Of a stretch of DNA of 64,000 nt, positions 1 through 8,704 are shown in pieces. Origin of the DNA: Chelatococcus composti (GTDB lineage: Bacteria; Pseudomonadota; Alphaproteobacteria; Rhizobiales; Beijerinckiaceae); contig NZ_JACHEH010000006.1 in the NCBI RefSeq assembly GCF_014201415.1, forward strand, positions 186,001 through 250,000, written 5' to 3'. The notes beneath the pieces were generated by a model. The model worked only from the letters and a program-made list of their open reading frames with translations, did no database searches and was not told where the DNA came from. Both the position numbers and the translations under genes were made by a program. How positions within the stretch are numbered: the first letter of the stretch is position 1; each line of letters begins with the position of its first letter.

Positions 1-201
1 CGCGTGCCGGCGCCCGAGCGCGGCGAGGGCAAGATGCGGCTTGTCGGCGACGTGGCCTATGACGAGGCGGTGGAGCGCGCCGGCGCCATCACGCCCGTGC
101 CGGGCGGTGTCGGGCCGATGACCATCGCCTGCCTCCTGCGCAATGCGCTCGCGGCGGCCGTCGCCCGCACCGGGATCGTGGTCGACGTGCCGTCGGCCTG
201 A
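1..201 (+). CDS. folD: FolD C-terminus (methylenetetrahydrofolate dehydrogenase/cyclohydrolase), partial
   Basis: Only the last 66 residues are present; the gene enters from the left edge and is read in frame from base 1. The segment contains the FolD signature [17 protein letters not shown], which belongs to the NADP-binding domain of the bifunctional 5,10-methylene-THF dehydrogenase/methenyl-THF cyclohydrolase. The upstream residues [11 protein letters not shown] also match the usual strand before this motif. The enzyme interconverts one-carbon units on cytosolic tetrahydrofolate. It ends 72 bases before the next gene on the same strand. The catalytic Lys region lies outside the window, so activity cannot be judged. 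Confidence 0.93.
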   Translation, partial: RVPAPERGEGKMRLVGDVAYDEAVERAGAITPVPGGVGPMTIACLLRNALAAAVARTGIVVDVPSA

Positions 202-273
202 GCCTCCACCCAAGGTCTGATGGCGCCGTGCAGCATGTGGGCTAGTCTCCCTGCGCCAGCGAGGAAGGAAGGG

Positions 274-1338
274 ATGAACGCAGCACCGCCAATGAAGACC
301 AGCGCCGGCCGGTTCTTCGAGGACTTCCGGCTCGGCGAGACGATCCGCCACCCGACGCCGCGCACGGTGACCGCGGCCGATGCCGCGCTCTATGTGGCAC
401 TCTACGGCTCGCGCTTTGCCGTCCAGTCGTCGGACGTCTTCGCGGCGCAGATCGGCTACGAGCGCAGCCCCCTCGACGAACTGCTCGTCTTCCACATCGT
501 CTTCGGCAAGACGGTGCCGGATATCTCGCTCAACGCGGTCGCCAACCTCGGCTACGCCGAGGGGCGCTTCCTGAAGCCTGTCTATCCAGGCGAGACGCTG
601 TCTGCCGTCTCTGAGGTCATCGGCCTCAAGGAGAACTCCAACGGCAAGACCGGCGTGGTCTACGTGCGCACGCGCGGCCTGCGCTCCGACGGCGCCGAGG
701 TGCTGGAATACGTGCGCTGGGTGATGGTGCGCAAGCGCGACGAACGGGCGAAGGTCGCGCAGGAGCACGTGCCGCGGCTCGCCGACAGCGTCGCGCCTGC
801 GCAGCTCGGCGTCGGCTGCCCGCCCATCGACGTCGAGGCCTACGACTTCGGCCTCGCCGGCAGCCCCTGGCGCTGGGGAGACTTCAGCGTCGGCGAGCGC
901 ATCGACCACGTGGACGGCATGACGGTCGAGGAGGCCGAGCACCAGCTCGCCACCCGCCTCTTCCAGAACACGGCCCGCGTCCATTTCGACCAGCACGCGG
1001 CGGCCGGCTCGCGCTTCGGGCGGCGGCTCATCTATGGCGGCCACGTGATCTCGCTGGCGCGGGCCCTGTCCTTCAACGGCTTGGGCAACGCCTTCCACAT
1101 CGCCGCCATCAACGGCGGGCGGCACGTGGCGCCGCTGTTTGCCGGCGACACGGTCTATTGCTGGAGCGAGGTGCTCGACAGGGCCGAGCTCGAGGGCCGC
1201 AGCGACATGGGTGCGCTGCGCCTGCGCACCATCGCCACCAAGAACATGCCGGCGTCGGGCTTTCCGGGCCGGAGCGGCTCGGACTACGATCCCGCCGTCG
1301 TGCTCGACTTCGACTACTGGGTCCTTCTGCCGCGATAG
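274..1338 (+). CDS. mch: Mesaconyl-CoA hydratase, MaoC-like double hotdog (ethylmalonyl-CoA pathway)
   Basis: A protein of 354 residues with two MaoC-type hotdog halves. The N-terminal half (KTSAGRFFEDFRLGETIRHP, then VPDISLNAVANLGYAEGRF and GLKENSNGKTGVV) closely resembles mesaconyl-C1-CoA hydratases of Rhodobacter and Methylobacterium, which form beta-methylmalyl-CoA in the ethylmalonyl-CoA pathway for C2 assimilation. The second half has the hydratase-like segment ARVHFDQHAA and GGHVISLARALS. The ATG at 274 is preferred because GAGGAAGGAAGGG lies immediately upstream; an upstream in-frame ATG at 220 lacks this, and an ATG at 292 is an alternative. Neighbouring mcl or ccr genes are not in the window. 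The assignment rests on remembered family motifs. Confidence 0.8.
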   Translation: MNAAPPMKTSAGRFFEDFRLGETIRHPTPRTVTAADAALYVALYGSRFAVQSSDVFAAQIGYERSPLDELLVFHIVFGKTVPDISLNAVANLGYAEGRFLKPVYPGETLSAVSEVIGLKENSNGKTGVVYVRTRGLRSDGAEVLEYVRWVMVRKRDERAKVAQEHVPRLADSVAPAQLGVGCPPIDVEAYDFGLAGSPWRWGDFSVGERIDHVDGMTVEEAEHQLATRLFQNTARVHFDQHAAAGSRFGRRLIYGGHVISLARALSFNGLGNAFHIAAINGGRHVAPLFAGDTVYCWSEVLDRAELEGRSDMGALRLRTIATKNMPASGFPGRSGSDYDPAVVLDFDYWVLLPR

Positions 1339-1354
1339 GCAGGTGCAAGGTTGC

Positions 1355-1380
1355 GGTTACAAAGCATAAAAAATGTCACC
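1355..1380. promoter_or_regulatory. Inverted repeat GGTTACA-N12-TGTCACC upstream of sdhC
   Basis: Two 7-base arms, one mismatch from perfect symmetry, are separated by an A-rich 12-base spacer about 95 bases before the sdhC start. A repeat with the same core and the same 12-base spacing lies upstream of mdh (9375-9398). This looks like an operator for a dimeric regulator shared by the two TCA blocks; the regulator is unknown. A TTGACG at 1407-1412 and an 11-base palindrome TTCGTTACGAA at 1419-1429 lie further downstream, but no convincing -10 element was seen. Confidence 0.5.
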
Positions 1381-1474
1381 GCCTTTGCCGGCTTGCTGCA
1401 TTGCGGTTGACGCCCACATTCGTTACGAAGCCCCTAGCTTCGAGCAACTCCAGACTGCAAGCGGGGAGGCCCAC

Positions 1475-1888
1475 ATGGCCGAGGCGAACGTGCCCGGGAC
1501 GAGACCGGAAGACATCCGCCCCCTTTCGCCGCACCTCCAGATCTATCGCTGGACGTGGACGATGGCGATGTCGGTGGCCCATCGCATCACCGGCGCGGCG
1601 CTCTACGTCGGTTCACTGCTGCTGGTCATCTGGCTGCTGGCGCTGGCCAGCGGGCCGGAGGCCTTCGAGACGGCGCAGTGGTTCTTCGGCTCTTTCCTCG
1701 GCCGGCTCATCCTGTTCGGCTACACGTGGGCGCTGCTGCACCATATGCTCGGCGGCATCCGCCACTTCATCTGGGACGTGGGGCTCGGCTTCGATGCCGC
1801 TTCCCGCCACACCCTCGCCCGCTTGACCCTCATCGCCTCGGCCGCGCTCACGCTCCTCGTGTGGGTGATCGGCTACGCGGTCTCGTGA
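1475..1888 (+). CDS. sdhC: Succinate dehydrogenase cytochrome b556 subunit
   Basis: A protein of 137 residues and first gene of the sdhCDAB operon. It shows the SdhC signature RPLSPHLQIYRW followed by SVAHRITG, three hydrophobic membrane segments, and LLHHMLGGIRHFIWD, which carries the His that ligates heme b in this family. It anchors complex II in the inner membrane and forms part of the ubiquinone site. The ATG at 1475 is preceded by GGGGAGG and gives the normal family length. It is separated from sdhD by 11 bases. Confidence 0.95.
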   Translation: MAEANVPGTRPEDIRPLSPHLQIYRWTWTMAMSVAHRITGAALYVGSLLLVIWLLALASGPEAFETAQWFFGSFLGRLILFGYTWALLHHMLGGIRHFIWDVGLGFDAASRHTLARLTLIASAALTLLVWVIGYAVS

Positions 1889-1899
1889 GGAGGCATTCC

Positions 1900-2295
1900 A
1901 TGGCTTCGACGAAGCACACGCTGCGCACGCCGCTCAGTCGCGTCCGGGGGCTGGGCTCGGCCCGGTCCGGCACGTCGCACTTCTGGCACCAGCGCCTGAC
2001 CGCGGTCGCCAACGTGCCGCTGGCGCTCGCCTTCATCGCCATCGTGGTTTGCGCCACCGGCAGCGGCTACGAGGAGGCGCTGGCCCTGGTGCGCAGCCCG
2101 CTCGTGGCGATCCTGCTGCTCCTGTTCATTCTCTCGGCGGCGTACCACATGCGCCTCGGCATGCAGGTCATCATCGAGGACTACGTGCACAGCGGCGCCA
2201 AGGTGGCTGCCGTCATCGCCAACACCTTCTTTGCCGTGCTCGTGGCAGCCGCCGCGGTCTTCGCGGTTCTCAAGATCACCTTCGGCGGGATGTAA
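1900..2295 (+). CDS. sdhD: Succinate dehydrogenase membrane anchor subunit
   Basis: A protein of 131 residues with three membrane helices. It opens with the typical [21 protein letters not shown] stretch of alphaproteobacterial SdhD and has [16 protein letters not shown], with the His and Asp-Tyr pair found at the heme/quinone interface of the family. The ATG at 1900 follows GTGAGGAGG near the sdhC stop, so the two genes are probably translationally linked. It pairs with SdhC to bind heme b and dock the SdhAB dimer. Function is inferred from operon position and these motifs. Confidence 0.93.
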   Translation: MASTKHTLRTPLSRVRGLGSARSGTSHFWHQRLTAVANVPLALAFIAIVVCATGSGYEEALALVRSPLVAILLLLFILSAAYHMRLGMQVIIEDYVHSGAKVAAVIANTFFAVLVAAAAVFAVLKITFGGM

Positions 2296-2299
2296 GTTC

Positions 2300-4255
2300 A
2301 TGGCCAAGGCACCCAGCAACGGAACCACCCCCGTCACCGAGGCCGGCGCCCCCGCGCGCCGCACCACGAAGTCCAGGCCGGCAGAGGCGCACGCGCGCGC
2401 CGCGCAGGGTGACAGCGCCATCCGCGGCGGCATCCTGCACGTGCCGCGCCCGGCCTATACCGGCAAGGCCTATCCCATCACCGACCATACCTTCGATGTC
2501 GTGGTCGTCGGTGCCGGCGGCGCCGGCCTGCGCGCCACCGTCGGCTGTGCCCAGGCCGGTCTCAAGACGGCCTGCGTCACCAAGGTCTTCCCCACGCGCT
2601 CGCACACGGTCGCCGCGCAGGGCGGTGTCGCCGCCTCGCTTGGCAACATGGGGCCGGACGACTGGCGCTGGCACATGTACGACACGGTGAAGGGGTCGGA
2701 CTGGTTGGGCGACCAGGACTCCATCGAGTATCTTGTGCGCAACGCGCCGGCCGCCGTCTACGAGCTCGAGCACTGGGGCGTGCCCTTCTCGCGCACCGAG
2801 GACGGACGCATCTACCAGCGCCCCTTCGGCGGCATGACGACCGACTTCGGCAAGGGCCCGCCGGCCCAGCGCACCTGCGCCGCCGCCGACCGCACGGGCC
2901 ACGCCATCCTGCACACGCTCTACGGCCAGGCGCTGCGCAACAACACCGAATTCTTTATCGAGTACTTCGCCATCGACCTCATCATGGACAGCGAGGGCCG
3001 TTGCCGCGGCGTCGTTGCCCTGAAGATGGACGACGGCACCATCCACCGCTTCCGCTCGCACCTCGTCATCCTGGCGACAGGCGGCTACGGCCGCGCCTAT
3101 TTCTCGGCGACCTCCGCCCACACCTGCACGGGTGACGGCAACGCCATGGTGCTGCGCGCCGGCCTGCCTCTACAGGACATGGAGTTTGTGCAGTTCCACC
3201 CCACCGGCATCTACGGCGCCGGCTGCCTCATCACCGAGGGTGCCCGCGGCGAGGGCGGCTATCTCACCAACTCCGAGGGCGAGCGCTTCATGGAACGCTA
3301 TGCCCCGTCGGTGAAGGACCTCGCCCCGCGCGACATGGTCTCGCGCTCGATGACCATCGAGATCCGCGAAGGCCGCGGCGTGGGCAAGAACAAGGACCAC
3401 ATCCACCTGCACCTCGAACACCTCGATCCGCAGGTGCTGCACGAGCGGCTGCCCGGCATCTCGGAGAGCGCCCGCATCTTCGCCGGCGTCGACGTGACCA
3501 AGGAGCCGATCCCGGTGCTGCCCACCGTCCACTACAACATGGGCGGCATCCCGACGAACTACCACGGCGAGGTGGTGACGAAGGCCGGCGACAATCCGGA
3601 CCATGTCGTGCCCGGCCTGATGGCGATCGGCGAGGCAGCCTGCGTGTCCGTCCACGGTGCGAACCGCCTCGGCTCCAACTCGCTCATCGACCTCGTGGTC
3701 TTCGGCCGCGCCGCCGGCCTGCGGGCGGCCGAACTCATCAAGCCGGGCCAACCGCATGCCGACCTGCCGAAGGATTCGGCCGACCTGGCGCTGTCGCGGC
3801 TCGACCGCTTCCGCTACGCCAACGGCAGCACTCCTACCGCGGAGCTGCGGCTGCGGATGCAGCGCACGATGCAGTCGAACTGCGCCGTCTTCCGCACCGG
3901 CGAGGTGCTGGAGGAAGGGCGGCGGCTCATCCGCGAGGTCTGGGAAGGGGCCGAGGACGTGCGCGTCACCGACCGCTCGCTCGTGTGGAACTCGGACCTC
4001 ATCGAGACACTCGAGTTCGACAACCTCATCACCCAGGCCGTCGTGACGATGGAGGGGGCGGCCAACCGCAAGGAGAGCCGCGGCGCCCATGCGCGCGAGG
4101 ACTATCCCGAGCGCGACGACGTCAACTGGATGAAGCACACGCTGGCTTGGGTCGACGACACGAACAAGACCGTCACCATCGACTACCGCCCGGTGCACAA
4201 CTACACGATGTCCAACGACATCGAGTACATCGAGCCGAAGGCACGCGTCTACTGA
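2300..4255 (+). CDS. sdhA: Succinate dehydrogenase flavoprotein subunit
   Basis: A protein of 651 residues that oxidises succinate to fumarate with covalently bound FAD. Visible are the dinucleotide fold [11 protein letters not shown], the FAD-attachment region [14 protein letters not shown], the capping-domain stretch [11 protein letters not shown], and [11 protein letters not shown] near the C-terminus. The start begins 4 bases after the sdhD stop. The N-terminus is odd: about 60 basic, Ala-rich residues precede the usual start near [18 protein letters not shown]. An in-frame GTG at 2441 would give 604 residues, close to the common family length, but it has only a weak GCGGCGG upstream. The enzyme identity is secure; the start is not. 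Confidence 0.95.
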   Translation: MAKAPSNGTTPVTEAGAPARRTTKSRPAEAHARAAQGDSAIRGGILHVPRPAYTGKAYPITDHTFDVVVVGAGGAGLRATVGCAQAGLKTACVTKVFPTRSHTVAAQGGVAASLGNMGPDDWRWHMYDTVKGSDWLGDQDSIEYLVRNAPAAVYELEHWGVPFSRTEDGRIYQRPFGGMTTDFGKGPPAQRTCAAADRTGHAILHTLYGQALRNNTEFFIEYFAIDLIMDSEGRCRGVVALKMDDGTIHRFRSHLVILATGGYGRAYFSATSAHTCTGDGNAMVLRAGLPLQDMEFVQFHPTGIYGAGCLITEGARGEGGYLTNSEGERFMERYAPSVKDLAPRDMVSRSMTIEIREGRGVGKNKDHIHLHLEHLDPQVLHERLPGISESARIFAGVDVTKEPIPVLPTVHYNMGGIPTNYHGEVVTKAGDNPDHVVPGLMAIGEAACVSVHGANRLGSNSLIDLVVFGRAAGLRAAELIKPGQPHADLPKDSADLALSRLDRFRYANGSTPTAELRLRMQRTMQSNCAVFRTGEVLEEGRRLIREVWEGAEDVRVTDRSLVWNSDLIETLEFDNLITQAVVTMEGAANRKESRGAHAREDYPERDDVNWMKHTLAWVDDTNKTVTIDYRPVHNYTMSNDIEYIEPKARVY

Positions 4256-4283
4256 GGCTGCTGCGCGACAGACCCCACTCGGC

Positions 4284-4302
4284 CCGTGGCCGCAGGCCAC
4301 GG
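4284..4302. other. Perfect hairpin in the sdhA-sdhB spacer
   Basis: CCGTGGCC and GGCCACGG form an 8-bp stem with a GCA loop in the 76-base gap between sdhA and sdhB. No T-run follows, so it is not a standard terminator. It could protect the 3' end of a processed sdhCDA message or mark a processing site. Similar GC hairpins occur in the other TCA operon spacers. Confidence 0.55.
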
Positions 4303-4331
4303 ACGCCGGCAGGTTCGAGGACACAGACAAG

Positions 4332-5117
4332 ATGGCCAAGTTCTCCCTCCCCAAGAATTCGCAGATCAAGGAAGGCAAGGCCTGGCCGAAGCCGGAAGGG
4401 GCGACCAACGTCACCGCCTTCCGCATCTATCGCTGGAACCCCGACGACGGGCAGAACCCGCGGGTCGACACCTATTATGTGGACCGCGACGACTGCGGGC
4501 CGATGGTTCTGGATGCGCTCATCTACATCAAGAACAAGATCGACTCGACGCTGACCTTCCGCCGCTCCTGCCGCGAAGGCATCTGCGGCTCCTGCGCCAT
4601 GAACATCGATGGCGCCAACACGCTGGCCTGCACCAAGGCCATCGACGAGTGCACGTCGAAGGGCGAGGTCCGCATCTATCCGCTTCCGCACATGCCGGTG
4701 GTGAAGGATCTGGTGCCCGACCTGACGCGGTTCTACGCGCAGCACGCCTCCATCGAGCCGTGGCTGAAGACGACGACGCCAGAGCCGGAGAAGGAGTGGC
4801 GCCAGAGCCGCGAGGACCGCGAGAAGCTTGACGGTCTCTACGAGTGCATCCTGTGTGCCTGCTGCTCCACCTCGTGCCCGAGCTACTGGTGGAACGGCGA
4901 CCGTTACCTCGGCCCGGCCGTGCTGCTGCAGGCCTACCGCTGGCTCATCGACAGCCGCGACGAGGCCACGGGCGAGCGCCTCGACAACCTCGAGGATCCG
5001 TTCCGCCTCTATCGCTGCCACACCATCATGAACTGCGCCAACGTGTGCCCGAAGGGTCTGAACCCGGCGAAGGCCATCGCCGAGATCAAGCAGATGATGG
5101 TCACGCGCCAGCTCTGA
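4332..5117 (+). CDS. sdhB: Succinate dehydrogenase iron-sulfur subunit
   Basis: A protein of 261 residues that carries electrons from SdhA to quinone. The three cluster motifs are visible: [16 protein letters not shown] with LACTK for the [2Fe-2S] centre, [16 protein letters not shown] for the [4Fe-4S] centre, and [17 protein letters not shown] for the [3Fe-4S] centre. Length and spacing match the family. It is the last gene of the sdhCDAB operon and is followed by a 211-base gap with an inverted repeat before the lipoprotein gene. Confidence 0.97.
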   Translation: MAKFSLPKNSQIKEGKAWPKPEGATNVTAFRIYRWNPDDGQNPRVDTYYVDRDDCGPMVLDALIYIKNKIDSTLTFRRSCREGICGSCAMNIDGANTLACTKAIDECTSKGEVRIYPLPHMPVVKDLVPDLTRFYAQHASIEPWLKTTTPEPEKEWRQSREDREKLDGLYECILCACCSTSCPSYWWNGDRYLGPAVLLQAYRWLIDSRDEATGERLDNLEDPFRLYRCHTIMNCANVCPKGLNPAKAIAEIKQMMVTRQL

Positions 5118-5137
5118 CGGCGTCCGCCCGTCCGGGG

Positions 5138-5160
5138 CGTGTCACGGAAGGTGTGACACG
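5138..5160. other. Perfect inverted repeat after sdhB
   Basis: CGTGTCAC and GTGACACG are separated by 7 bases, 20 bases after the sdhB stop. There is no T-run, so it could be a rho-type 3' stabilising hairpin or an operator for the downstream lipoprotein gene at 5329. The sequence does not decide between these. Confidence 0.4.
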
Positions 5161-5328
5161 TGTGCCACGCTGCAGCCGCAGAGATGCGCGCTGCGGCGGT
5201 GTAATCAGTCAATTTGCCCGCCTGGGCTTGCCCGATCAAACCGTTTACGGCATGACGAAAGCGGTGGCTTGGCGCCTGCCCCGCCTCACGCGGGCGGATG
5301 GCGCCGAAGAGAGCGGGAGCGGGACAGC

Positions 5329-6000
5329 ATGACGACGATGCACGACGCGACGACCGAAAGGGGCCGGCGCAGCGCGAGCGCGAAGCGCTTCGCCCGGCGG
5401 GTTGCGGCTCTCGCTCCGCTCCTCATCGTCGCCGCCTGCGCCTCGGAACGCTTCAGCGACGCCGGACCCGCGCCGGGTGGTTATCGCAGCGCCCGCGCCG
5501 TCTCGGCCGGTTCGGACTTCGAGCCGCTGCCGCCGTCTGCCCCGGCCGAGGTGATCGCGAGCCCCCTGCCACCGGCGCCGGGCACGGCCGCCGCACCGGA
5601 CGGTTCGGTCGTGGCGCCGGGCACGCTCGGGCCGGACGGCACACTCGCCGGCACCGAGGCTGGTACCACGCCGGGCCCCGTCGCCGACCTCGGCCGCCAG
5701 CCGACAAGCGCTCCTCCCGCGCCCACGCGCAGCAGCGTGACGGGCGGCTGGACGGCCCGCGAGGCCGCCGGCAGCTCGTGCCGCATCACGCTGTCCAGCG
5801 CCCCGGCGCTCGACCTCTACAAGGCCTCCTCGTCGGGCTGCAACAGCCGCGACCTCCAGAGCGTCAACGCCTGGGATCTGCGCGACGGCGAGGTCTATCT
5901 GTATTCGCGTGGCAGCGTCGTGGCCCGCCTCAAGGGCAGCGGCAACTCCTTCAACGGCGTGCTCGCCAAGTCCGGCGCGCCGCTTACCCTGTCCCGCTGA
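5329..6000 (+). CDS. AprI/Inh-domain outer-membrane lipoprotein (Omp19-like)
   Basis: A protein of 223 residues. Residues 20-37 form a basic-plus-hydrophobic signal ending in a lipobox, IVAAC, with the lipidated Cys at 37. Residues about 40-150 are a Pro/Ala/Gly-rich linker. The C-terminal 90 residues match the protease inhibitor Inh fold: GGWTAREAAGSSCRITLS, a second Cys in SSGCNSRDLQ and VNAWDLRDGEVYLYS. Brucella Omp19 has this architecture and inhibits proteases. It is probably exported to the outer membrane; the protease target is unknown. The ATG at 5329 follows GAGCGGGAGCGGGA. A terminator follows directly. Confidence 0.82.
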   Translation: MTTMHDATTERGRRSASAKRFARRVAALAPLLIVAACASERFSDAGPAPGGYRSARAVSAGSDFEPLPPSAPAEVIASPLPPAPGTAAAPDGSVVAPGTLGPDGTLAGTEAGTTPGPVADLGRQPTSAPPAPTRSSVTGGWTAREAAGSSCRITLSSAPALDLYKASSSGCNSRDLQSVNAWDLRDGEVYLYSRGSVVARLKGSGNSFNGVLAKSGAPLTLSR

Positions 6001-6018
6001 GACAGCAGAAAGGATAAG

Positions 6019-6042
6019 AAAGGGCGCCTCGGCGCCCTTTTT
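6019..6042. terminator. Rho-independent terminator between lipoprotein and GNAT genes
   Basis: AAAGGGCGCC and GGCGCCCTTT form a 10-bp stem with a very short loop and a run of five T. It sits 18 bases after the lipoprotein stop and touches the stop of the convergent GNAT gene, so it may serve both strands (an A-run precedes the stem). Confidence 0.85.
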
Positions 6043-6629
6043 CAGTTCGCAGCCGGCTGCGACGCCATGAGGCGCCGCTGGTAGTCGAGCGCGCTCATGG
6101 CAAGGCTCCGGGCGTCGTCGATCATCTCCTCGGCAATGGAGACGGGCGTCGGCCCGAGACCCTTGATCGTGCCGATGAGTTCCCCATGCTCGAAGATGAT
6201 CTCGGCGGAAAAGCGCCGTGCCAGCGCGCGCATCGCCTCGTTGTCGCCCATGCAGTTGACGATGAGCGTCTTCACGCCGCGGTTGCGGGCGCTGACGAGG
6301 AGGCGGGAGAAGAGCGCGCTGCCGATGCCGCGGCGGCGCCACGCGCGCTCGACGCTGAAGGCGGCCTCGGCCCGCCGCTCGCCCCCGATCTCAAAGGGCT
6401 GCAGCTCGGCCGCGCCGCGCACGATGCCGTCCTCGACATAGCCGAAGACGAGCCCCCGCGAGGCCAGGCAGCGGTCGGCATAGGCGTCGAGATACTCGTC
6501 GGCGACTGCCCCGATGAAGCGGCTCTGGCGGCTTTCCGGGTCGAGACGTCGCAAGTGGGCGCGGAAATCGGGCAGATCCGCAGCGAACAGCTTGCGGATG
6601 ATGCCGGAAGGCCTGGAGTTTGTGTCCAT
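6042..6629 (-). CDS. GNAT-family N-acetyltransferase
   Basis: A protein of 195 residues. The acetyl-CoA binding motif A is visible as RAWRRRGIGSALFSRLL, following the beta-strand AEAAFSVE. Further features are GLVFGYVEDGIVRGAAEL (beta strands) and TLIVNCMGDNEAMRALARRF, the usual motif-B helix. The substrate cannot be inferred. The ATG at 6629 was chosen because it begins the conserved domain; a longer in-frame extension to 6773 looks non-coding. It is convergent with the lipoprotein gene and divergent from the GST-like gene. Confidence 0.85.
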   Translation of the reverse strand: MDTNSRPSGIIRKLFAADLPDFRAHLRRLDPESRQSRFIGAVADEYLDAYADRCLASRGLVFGYVEDGIVRGAAELQPFEIGGERRAEAAFSVERAWRRRGIGSALFSRLLVSARNRGVKTLIVNCMGDNEAMRALARRFSAEIIFEHGELIGTIKGLGPTPVSIAEEMIDDARSLAMSALDYQRRLMASQPAAN

Positions 6630-6808
6630 CGTCGTTCTCTCGGTGGCCGATCGTCGATCCGACCCCCGAGGGCGCGCGTTCCCTAGACGCCGGCACATAT
6701 TGTGCAATGCAACATGAAATTCAAGCGCCCTGATGCCTCCCCGCTCTGGCGCGGCCCGCCTGTTTGCGGTCAACTGGCGCCGGAACCTAAAGGAGGGCGC
6801 AGCGCACG

Positions 6809-7435
6809 ATGGGCGGCTACATCCTTCATTGCTTCGGCCAGTCGGGGAACGCCTACAAGGTGGCCCTGATGCTGAACCTTTGCGGCTGCGAATGGCGGCC
6901 GCGTTTCGTCGATTTCTTCAACGGCGAGACCAGGAGCCCCGAGTTCCGCGACACCTGCAACGAGATGGGCGAGGTGCCGGTGCTCGAGCACGACGGGCAG
7001 CGTTTCACCCAGAGCGGTGCCATTCTTGTGATGCTGGCCGAGCGGCACGGCCGCTTTGGCGGGCGTGACACCGCCGAGCGCTACGACATCCTGCGCTGGA
7101 TCCTCTTCGACAACCACAAGTTCACGAGCTATCTGGCGACACTGCGGTTCATGGTCGGCCTCAGGAAGATGCCCGAGAGCCCGGTGACCGAGTTCCTGCG
7201 CAACCGCACGCTCGCCGCCTTCGACATCGTGGAGAAGCACCTCGCCAGGCGCTCCTTCATCGTGGGCGATACACCGACCATCGCCGACATCTCCATAGTC
7301 GGATACCTCTACTATCCCGAGGAGACGGGCATCGGCCGGTCCGCCTTCCCCAACATCGAGGCCTGGACCCGGCGCATCGCCGCCCTGCCCGGCTGGGCGC
7401 ACCCCTACGATCTCATGCCGCGGGAGCCGGGCTGA
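6809..7435 (+). CDS. Glutathione S-transferase family protein
   Basis: A protein of 208 residues with an N-terminal thioredoxin-like domain (YILHCFGQSGNAYKVALML; the cis-Pro and Glu-Ser pair appear as GEVPVLEHDGQRFTQSGAIL) and an all-helical C-terminal domain with the N-capping motif FIVGDTPTIADISIVGYL. These are hallmarks of soluble GSTs. The likely catalytic Ser is in QSGN. The substrate is unknown. AAAGGAGGGC lies about 8 bases before the ATG. It lies upstream of zapE on the same strand but with a 63-base gap. Confidence 0.9.
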   Translation: MGGYILHCFGQSGNAYKVALMLNLCGCEWRPRFVDFFNGETRSPEFRDTCNEMGEVPVLEHDGQRFTQSGAILVMLAERHGRFGGRDTAERYDILRWILFDNHKFTSYLATLRFMVGLRKMPESPVTEFLRNRTLAAFDIVEKHLARRSFIVGDTPTIADISIVGYLYYPEETGIGRSAFPNIEAWTRRIAALPGWAHPYDLMPREPG

Positions 7436-7498
7436 CCTGCCGTGCCGCGACCGCGAGGCGGATTGTACAGGACCGCGTGAGGCGCTAAATCCCTCCCC

Positions 7499-8704
7499 GT
7501 GATCATCGAGCCCCGCCTTTCCCTTGCCTCCACCAGCGTGCGCGCCCGCTACGACACCCTCGTAAGCGAAGGCGTGATCGAGCGCGACCCCGCCCAGGAA
7601 AGGCTCGTGGCGCGGCTCGACGAGCTGGCGCAGCGCCTCGGCGAGCGGCGCCTCGCCCGCAAGACGAGCCCGCTCGGCTGGCTGTTCGGCAAGCGCAGCG
7701 AGAAGGCGGAACCCCTCAAGGGTCTTTACATCTGGGGCTCGGTGGGCCGCGGCAAGACCATGCTGATGGATCTCTTCTTTGAGGTCGCGCCGCCCGAGCG
7801 CAAGCGCCGCGCGCACTTCCACGCCTTCATGGCCGACGTGCACGAGCGCATCTTCGCCCACCGCCAGCGGGTCAAGGACGGGCGGGAGAAGGACGGCGAC
7901 CCCATCCCGCCCGTGGCCGATGCGCTGGCGGACGAAGCCTGGCTGCTGTGCTTCGACGAGTTCACGGTGACGGATATCGCCGACGCGATGATCCTCGGCC
8001 GGCTGTTTGCGGCCCTGTTCGCGCGCGGCGTCACCGTGGTTGCCACGTCGAACGTGGAGCCGAGCCGCCTCTATGAGGATGGCCTCAACCGGGCGCTGTT
8101 CCTGCCCTTCATCGACCTGCTGACGAGCCGGATGGAGGTGGTGCGCCTGGATTCCCGCACCGACTTCCGCCTCGAGAAGCTGGCCGGCAGCCCGGTCTAC
8201 CACGTGCCGGCGGACGCGGCGGCCGAGGCGGCGCTGGACGAGGCCTTCTTCCGCCTCACCGGGCGGCGCGAGGGCAAGCCCGACGCGATCCACGTGAAGG
8301 GGCGCACGGTGCCCGTGCCGAGCGCGAGCGACGGCGTGGCCCGCTTCACGTTCGCCGAGCTGTGCGAGCGCCCCCTCGGCGCCTCCGACTATCTGGCGCT
8401 GGCCGAGCGCTACCACTGCATCATCCTGTCGGGCATCCCGATGATGGATTATGCCCAGCGCAACGCGGCCAAGCGCTTCATCACGCTCATCGACACGCTC
8501 TACGAGAAACACGTGAAGCTCATCGCCTCGGCCGAGGCGGAGCCGCACGAACTCTACCGTGCCGACCAGGGGCGCGAGGTCTTCGAGTTCGACCGCACGG
8601 TGTCGCGCCTCATCGAGATGCGGTCGCAGGATTATCTCGCCCTGCCGCATGGCCAGGGCGATTCCCGCGCCTCCGGCAACACGACGGGCCTGGTGGAGAC
8701 ATGA
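7499..8704 (+). CDS. zapE: Cell division protein ZapE (AFG1-like ATPase)
   Basis: A protein of 401 residues of the AFG1/ZapE AAA+-like family. The Walker A motif is GSVGRGKTMLMD, and Walker B is LLCFDEFTVTDIADAM; ARRAHFHAFM-type residues (RRAHFHAFMADVHERI) and VATSNVEPSRLYEDGL follow in family order. In E. coli ZapE interacts with FtsZ and in mitochondria its homologue assists respiratory-complex turnover. The start codon is GTG at 7499, with no strong ribosome binding site. Its stop overlaps the ATG of the following TetR gene (ATGA), so the two are translationally coupled. Confidence 0.92.
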   Translation: MIIEPRLSLASTSVRARYDTLVSEGVIERDPAQERLVARLDELAQRLGERRLARKTSPLGWLFGKRSEKAEPLKGLYIWGSVGRGKTMLMDLFFEVAPPERKRRAHFHAFMADVHERIFAHRQRVKDGREKDGDPIPPVADALADEAWLLCFDEFTVTDIADAMILGRLFAALFARGVTVVATSNVEPSRLYEDGLNRALFLPFIDLLTSRMEVVRLDSRTDFRLEKLAGSPVYHVPADAAAEAALDEAFFRLTGRREGKPDAIHVKGRTVPVPSASDGVARFTFAELCERPLGASDYLALAERYHCIILSGIPMMDYAQRNAAKRFITLIDTLYEKHVKLIASAEAEPHELYRADQGREVFEFDRTVSRLIEMRSQDYLALPHGQGDSRASGNTTGLVET

